Assembly (NCBI GenBank): GCA_014529385.2
Contig: CM043968.1
Span: forward strand, 4,317,001 to 4,381,000
Length of the DNA: 64,000 bases
Direction: 5' to 3'
From: Adiantum capillus-veneris
Taxonomy: Eukaryota > Streptophyta > Polypodiopsida > Polypodiales > Pteridaceae
Within the stretch, counting starts at the first letter, position 1; the number at the start of each line of letters is the position of its first letter. Shown one piece after another: positions 58,301 through 64,000 of the stretch. A program made the position numbers and the translations under genes. Under the pieces are notes generated by a model, which was given only the letters and a program-made list of their open reading frames with translations, was not told the DNA's origin and ran no database searches.

Positions 58301-58312
58301 AAATTCAACATT
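55308..58312 (+). mobile_element. Ty1/copia element, truncated at both ends
   Basis: Order gag knuckle, protease, integrase, RT is diagnostic of Ty1/copia. The left boundary is the end of the LINE fragment (TGTAACAAACTG could be a partial LTR start, uncertain). The right end is cut inside RT, where a gypsy LTR begins at 58313. No copia LTR pair is present. Confidence 0.85.
55657..58312 (+). pseudogene. Copia gag-pol polyprotein remnant
   Basis: A CCHC knuckle CYQCGMKGHKKPDC lies near 55,697-55,738, then a protease start TWIVDS with the following Gly lost to M and a stop (56053-56055). Frame 2 has GNNHACSIEGIRTLHLSIDD. Frame 3 holds integrase: the GAG-pre-integrase block ELWHKRLGHMSQKGL, then FVDDHSRKIWVHLLKSKDEA, a TAG at 56754, RTDNGGEFTSGEFN, PYNPSSNGVAERYNRTLCER. 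RT follows: NKWVYKIKIVDEKPKYKARL, VAKGYAQKEGIDF, MDVKKTFLHGDIEEDIYMKQ, ALYGLRQSSWQWYKKFD, and catalytic YVDDM (58236-58250). The frame ends LKRKLNSTF then enters the gypsy LTR. Two frameshifts and two stops: inactive. Confidence 0.9.
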
Positions 58313-58444
58313 TGCCAGAAACCCTAATTTTTGGAAACCCTAAAGCTAGCGGCAGACATGCCACGTGGCAACAATACGGATTTTTCCGTGCTTTTTCAAC
58401 CTTCCAGCGACGACAATTTGTTGCTTTTTCTCTACGCATTGGCA

Positions 58445-58519
<75 letters not shown>

Positions 58520-58894
58520 GATTGCTTTATTTTACAAAAAACTCAAAAGAGTTTGTGTGAGATAGAGAGAGAACAATTTGCTTTTATTTTGGAAGATTTT
58601 GGGGCTTTGCTTTTGGACATCCCTTGTAAACTTTAAATAAGTGGTTTAGGGCTCACTGTGCACAGCATCTAAACGCAGAGTCTGAGAGTGAAACCCTAAC
58701 CGCTCTCTTGTACTTTGACATTGATTAATACATAAAGAAATACCAAAAGGGGCGCCAGTCTTTGGGGCCAATATCTCTAGGCATGGAACTCCGCCGGGCC
58801 AGTGCAAATCTATTGTGATCTATGAATTGTTTTGAAGTGGTTATTTGGTGCTGTGGTGATTGATTCTTGACTTGGAGTGTCCAAGTCTGTTACA
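58313..58894 (+). repeat. Left LTR of the second gypsy element, 5'-truncated, with (GA)n
   Basis: It aligns with the LTRs at 47655 and 52635 from their second or third telo-box onward. Two AAACCCTAA motifs lie at 58319 and 58335. A long (GA)n tract (58447-58516) expands the short GA run of the other copies. It ends TCTGTTACA. Confidence 0.9.
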
Positions 58895-58965
58895 GTGGTA
58901 TCAGCACAGCCGATTTCTCTTCTACTGGAAATCCGATCACCAATTTTTTTTTTCCGCAGCACCTA

Positions 58966-60590
58966 TGGCTTCATGCAAGGATCAATCGACTCCCTCTACA
59001 TCTGGAGATGCGGGCAGGGATCACAACAAAGATTCCAGCAGAGAGTATGGCCCGTCTCGGCCTACTAAGGCGGAGCAACGAGAGATGAAGCGTCGTCAAT
59101 TGATCGATGATGCAATAAAGATGATGCTCAGTTTTGCGAAGGATCCGAAATTGGCAAAATATATGAGCGAGACTTCTTTTCAGGAAGTGCATGCGCAGTG
59201 GTAGAAAACCACACCACCACCCCCGAAACCCGCTCTCAAGAAACCTTCTGATCACAAGCAATATTCAGAGAAGGAACTAGAAGAGGTGGTTGATGCACGT
59301 ATTGCTCAGCTTTTTGACGCGCAAAAGAAAGCCAAAAAGCACGACAAAAAAGCAAAAGAAAGGCACTGATTGCCCGGGTTATTTGGGTCGTCAGTCGACA
59401 TTTGACAAAGCAAAGAAACATAAGAAGCGTGTTCACTTTGAAGGAGTACCCACTTCTTCTTCTTCTTCTGACAGTTCTTCTAGCTCTTCAGATTCGAGCG
59501 AAGAAGACAAAAAAGGCAAAAAGCGAAGCAAGAAACAACGCTTCGGAAAGGGCAAGAAAAAGGTAATAAGTCTAAATCTCGCCCAGTGATTGACAGTTCT
59601 ACTGAGGACTCGTCTACAAACAGTTTAGACTCCGATGAAGGAAACTTAAGAATTTTTATCAAGCCAACCAATATGACTTTCTGGAAGATAAAAACAAAAA
59701 AGTCAGAGAGTTTAAGGAAGGTGGACACTCGATCAAATTTGACACTATTTCAGGATACTCAAATGCTTCCAAGGCTTTGTCTTTTATACAACAGTTTGAC
59801 ATCGCTTTCGCGGGAGGACGCTACTCAGAGCACTCCAACATTCGGAGAGTTGCCTCTTACTTTAAGGGGAATGCTCGAACTTGGTGGTCCACGCTTCTTT
59901 TAAACAAGACTCAGAGCACTCCAAGATTCGCAGAGCTGCCTCTTACTTTAAGGAGAATGCTCGAACTTGGTGGTCCACGCTTCTTAAATGGCTGAAATTT
60001 AAGAAGCTTTGTATTTCTTCTTGGTTGACGCAAGAGTATGAACGCGATATACGAGCTGCTTGGAACCATCTTCGGATGACCAAGAGAGATACAATAAATG
60101 CTTACTGTGAGAGATTCTGGAGCTCTTGTCTACCCGCCTCTTCATTCAAGAAGATCTCGTTCAGAGAACAGATTGCGCGGTTCACCTTGGGTCTACCTAC
60201 AGAGATCCGAGATCACTGCTTGGAGCAGAAATCAGCTTCTATTCAGGAGTTGATGAGTCATGCAAAGCGGGGCTTTGCCATTCACTCTAGCAGTCTGACC
60301 TACCCACCGATGAGGCCATGACACAACGAGCCGAACAGACTTCTGGGAATGAAAGTAGAAAGAGAAAGAGCAACCCAGAGAAGAGAAGAAGGATGCACGA
60401 CCCAAGCTTACTCCTCAGGAGCGAGCTCACTTCATCAACGAGGGGAAGTGCTTTGGATGCGGGGAACATGGACATATTTCCACGAAGTGCCCTAAAAAGG
60501 GACAGAAAGAATAGAATGATAAGCACGACGACAAGCTTGAGAGTTCGAGAGCAGCTGAGGAACGTGGACGAAAAGGCAAGATGAAAACAA
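58966..60590 (+). pseudogene. Gypsy gag of the second element, interrupted
   Basis: It starts MASCKDQSTPSTSGDAGRDH at 58966 and runs to a TAG at about 59,202. A Lys-rich and Ser-rich segment (GVPTSSSSSDSSSSSSDSSE) follows in another frame. The capsid core ASYFKGNARTWWSTLLLNK, then a partly duplicated copy of the same stretch (59,820-59,880 and 59,913-59,990), leads to CISSWLTQEYERDIRAAWNH. The knuckle CFGCGEHGHISTKC lies near 60,450. Stops and frameshifts occur between blocks. Confidence 0.85.
59820..59990 (+). repeat. ~93-bp tandem duplication inside gag
   Basis: CAGAGCACTCCAA(C/G)ATTCG followed by TTTAA(G)G(G/A)GAATGCTCGAACTTGGTGGTCC occurs twice in a row. The duplication is absent from the gag at 49,160-49,250, so it arose in this copy. 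Confidence 0.85.
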
Positions 60591-63500
60591 GACTGGTTCC
60601 AGATTGTGTGGGTACCGTTCCCAACACCATGGACGAGAGTACAGAACTTTGCCGAGCTTGGGGCAAAGTGAAAGATCAAGAGGCCCTGATCTTCTTTGAT
60701 GGAGGAGCCAAGGCCAACTTCATTTCACCGGAATTGGTGGCGCGGCTTGAGATCACTCCCGACCGGATGGGACCACTTGCGAAGGCAGTTCTAGCGGCAC
60801 CCAACAGGGACGTAGCCATTACACCTGTCATTGGCAAACTTCGGTTGCATTGTCAAGGGTATTTGGGGCATGAAGACTTCTTCATAATGCCTTTGGAGGG
60901 TTGTGATGTTCTCTTAGGGATTCCCTGGTACCACAAGAACAACGCCGTGGTCGATTATCGGGCGAGGAAAGCGACATTGACTACAGAGAAGGGCAGAACA
61001 ATTGTACTTGATATTAAACTGAAGGGCGAGTCTGTCCCTATTGTATCGGCTTCGGCCATTTCTAAAATAATGAAATCCAATCTGTTAATTTACTCGATCT
61101 TTATGAAAGAGATGAGCGATAATGATAGGACAAAAAAAATGTCTAAACTTGATAAAGAACGCCAAGATTTTCTCCACTCTCACGCCGATTGCTTCTCAGA
61201 GGGCCTACCAGGCGAGCTACCACCTGCTCGTTCTGAAGATCATACCATTGATCTGATACCTGGAAGCACACCACCGAACCGGCCACCTTACCGTGTGAGC
61301 CGAGCACAGAATGAAGAGACTATGAACCAAGTGAGAGACCTCTTGGAAAAGGGTCTTGTCCAGCCTAGTACTTCACCGTATTGCTCTCCAATGGTGTTGG
61401 TTTTGAAGAAAGACGGACCTTGAAGAATGTGCATCGATTATAGAGCTCTCAACAAAATCACCATCAAGAACAGATTTCCGATTCCTAGGATCGATGATAT
61501 ACTCAACAGATTACAGGGATCCTCGTGCTTCGGCAGGATTGATTTGAAGAGTGGATATCATCATATCAAGATCGCATCGGGAGACGTCTACAAGACAACT
61601 TTTCGGACGACTTTTGGGTTATTTGAGTTTTTTGTGATGCCTTTTGGCTTAACCAATGCTCCTGCGACATTTAACTGGATGATGGTCGTGATTTTTCGAG
61701 AGTACAGGCTATTTGTTGGCACTTTCTTTGATGACATCATTGTTTTCTCCAAGAATGAGGCTGAACACAGAGATCATTTGCTTCAAATCTTTCAGGCATT
61801 ACGAGATCACAAGTTAGTGATTAATGCAAAGAAAAGTAAATTTTTTCCTACCATAAATACACTTTTTGGGACACATTGTCTCAGTAGCAGAAGTGCAAAT
61901 GGATCCGGCCAAGATATAGACTATACGTGATTGGCCCGATTTGAAGAATGTCCATGAAGTTAGAAGCTTCTTGGGACTGTGTTCGTACTATAGACGGTTC
62001 ATTCGAAAGTTTGCAGAGGTTGCTTCCCCTTTGCATATCTTGGCACAGAAAGGAGTCCCTTTCTCGTGGGGACCCACAAAGGTGACTGCCTTTCAGACAT
62101 TGAAAGAGAAATTGACTACAGGACCAGTTTTGACTTTGCCGGACTTGCAGAAGTCATTTGAAGTATATTGTGATGCTTGTGGTGGTAGTCTGGGTGCGGT
62201 CTTAATGAGAAAGAGCTTTTGGCGGTTATCCATGCTCTTACTCAATGGCGGCATTACCTACTCAGAACGGATTTTACCGTCTTTACAGACCATCAGAGTT
62301 TGCGCTACTTCTTGTCACAGAAGTAGCTTTCGGAAAAGCACATGGGGTGGGCAACATCTTGTCACTGTTTCACTTTTAGATTGTCCATGTGCAAGGACAG
62401 AAGAATGTGGTGGCAGATGCTTTGTCTCGAAAGCCATTGGTTCTGGCTATTTCCGCGATACATCATAGGAGCTTCGAGGATATGGTCGACCAATATGCCA
62501 CAGATACAGATTTTGTAGACGTTTTCACACGGATACGGGATAGGGAGACAGTAGCGGGATATTCCATTCGGGATGGCTACTTGATGAGAAAAACCATGTT
62601 GTGCGTTACACAGTTGTCGAGGGAAAAGGTTATGACTGAATGCCACTGTCCACCTTTTACGGGTCACCGCGGCATTGCTACCACCATGAAAGGGGTAGAG
62701 AGATACTTCTTTTGGCCGAGACAAAAAAAGCATGTGGAAGAGTTTGTGCGCAATTGCTTAGTATGCCAGAAGGTCAAGTTTGACAGGCATAAGACACAAG
62801 ATTTGTTACAACCTTTACCCATACCCACCCGCCCCTAGGAAAGTATTGCAATGGATTTCATTTTGGATCACCCGAGAGCACAGAGTGGTCACGATGGTAT
62901 CCGAACTGTTACTGACAGATTTAGCAAACAAGCTCATTTCATTCCAGTGAAGAAAACATTCAAGCCAGATCACTTAGCAAGACTGTTTGTGGCCCAGATC
63001 TTCAGATTACATGGCATGCCTGAGACGATTGTCTCCGACAGAGACCCCAGATTTACGAGTTTGTTTTGAAAGGCAATTTGGGAGAACATTGGCACGCGGT
63101 TGCAGTTCTCGTCATCGTTCCACCCGCAGACTGATGGGCAATTTGCGATTGCAAATTCAGTGGTTCTAGATTTATTGAAGTCTTATATCTCAGATCAAAA
63201 GACTCAATGGGAAAAGTTACCTACCTTTGGTGGAATTTGCCTACAATAACACGATACACTCTTCGACGGGAAAGGCCATTTGAGATTGTTGAAGGTGCTG
63301 CGAAGGTTCCACCCTTCCTAAGAATATACGCGAGACTTAGATACGACTTTTGCCAAGGTTCGCAAGACTTTGCAGAAATCTCAAAAACGACAGAAAAAGG
63401 CAACGGATCGCCATCGTCACGACTTGAAATTAAAGGAGGATGATTGGGTGCTCTTACGATTTGAGAAGGCACGCCTGAGAAAGAAAAAGGGAAAGGAGAG

Positions 63501-63884
63501 GCTTTTTCCAAAGCTTAGTATGCGATACTACGGCCCTTTCCAGATCACTGAAAAGATAAATGATGTCTCCTTCCGACTGAAACTGCTAGATACTTGGAGG
63601 ATTCACAATGCATTTCATGTGAGTCTCTTGAAACCTTTTAAAGGTGATGTGCCTGTAATGGGGAGCCTGATGAGCAACCCGAAGTGGAAGAAAACGAGGA
63701 GATCCTTGTTCCTGAACAGATTTTGGCACATAAGGATACGAAGAATAAAGGTAAAGTCCGAAGGTGGTTCTTGGTTAAGTTAAAGAACTATTCTGCATTG
63801 GATGCGAAGTGGATGGAGGAGGAGAACCTGGCAGATACTCCTCAAATTGTGGAACTTTACCTCGAGGCTTTTGGTTTAGCATAG
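60581..63884 (+). pseudogene. Gypsy pol of the second element: protease, RT, RNase H, integrase
   Basis: Protease has FFDGGAKANFISPELVARLE (60698-60709 encode D-G-G-A, with Gly in place of the usual Ser or Thr) and GCDVLLGIPWYHKNNAVVDY. A TGA at 61421 interrupts the KKDG-x-RMCIDYRALNK junction, at the place where Trp is usual. RT: IDLKSGYHHIKIASGD, MPFGLTNAPATF, catalytic FFDDIIVFSKN. RNase H: VYCDACGGSLGAVLM followed by a deletion. Integrase: zinc region (TGHRGIATTMKGVERYFFWP ... NCLVCQKVKFD), core TVTDRFSKQAHFIPVKKTFK and ETIVSDRDPRFTS, then a frameshift. C-terminus: [20 protein letters not shown] and KWMEEENLAD, chromodomain-like. Not functional. Confidence 0.9.
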
Positions 63885-64000
63885 TCTACTCCAAATGGAA
63901 CCCAGAATTCAACTTGGCTGGAGATCTGGTGCAGTGGGATGCACAAGAGGGGAGTTACTCCGCTCCTTTGTCAACAGATGCCTTGATTTTGATACTAGAG

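Larger units (their letters stand above)
58313..64000 (+). mobile_element. Second gypsy element of the same family, 3' end outside window
   Basis: It has the same family structure as the element at 47655, with a fuller pol. The left LTR (58313-58894) lacks about the first 45 bp of the family LTR, so the junction with copia sequence is a truncation or recombination, not a clean insertion; no TSD can be checked. A primer site TGGTATCAG lies at 58896. The 3' LTR would lie beyond 64000. Confidence 0.9.

Overview
This is nuclear DNA from a land plant. The evidence is GT-AG introns, a plant-type WDR44-like WD40 gene, plant lineages of Ty3/gypsy, Ty1/copia and LINE retrotransposons, initiator-tRNA-Met and tRNA-Asp type primer sites, and many (CA)n, (CT)n and (TA)n microsatellites. 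Long repeat-filled introns and nested retroelements suggest a large genome, for example a fern or other seed-free plant. That placement is inference; no marker fixes the species.

Layout. (1) 1-~9,060: a decayed Ty3/gypsy element on the minus strand (gag with three zinc knuckles, protease, RT/RNase H, start of integrase), running off the left edge, with a tRNA-Asp-like primer site and part of an LTR. (2) 9,375-12,899 minus: an unrecognised multi-exon gene encoding Lys/Pro-rich repeats, a C2H2-like finger and an acidic tail. Its 5' half is a tandem array of exon+intron units, and nearly all its short introns share a CCCGGGTTTAT motif. (3) 12,900-14,123: shared upstream region of a divergent gene pair. 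(4) 14,124-28,148 plus: a WDR44-like gene, seven coding exons, 977 codons plus stop, all splice phases consistent. Its 9-kb sixth intron holds a complete 5,391-bp LTR retrotransposon (two 1,487-bp LTRs, target duplication ATGTA) inserted in a microsatellite.

(5) 28.15-46.0 kb: AT-rich, gene-poor DNA with a LINE fragment, a possible gypsy protease scrap, local tandem repeats and microsatellites. (6) 46,020-46,311 minus: the last two exons of an S26 (signal-peptidase-like) host gene whose 5' exons are not in the window, so it appears to have an intron of more than 17 kb. (7) 46.3-64.0 kb: nested retroelements. A LINE is split by a 5,527-bp gypsy element (TSD TGGAT), followed by a second LINE 3' fragment, a copia element truncated at both ends, and a second, fuller member of the same gypsy family that runs off the right edge.

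Only the WDR44-like gene, the two S26 exons and the 3' half of the minus-strand C2H2 gene look like functional host coding sequence. Every retroelement reading frame is broken by stops, frameshifts or deletions. Retroelement insertion explains the intron sizes and much of the intergenic DNA.
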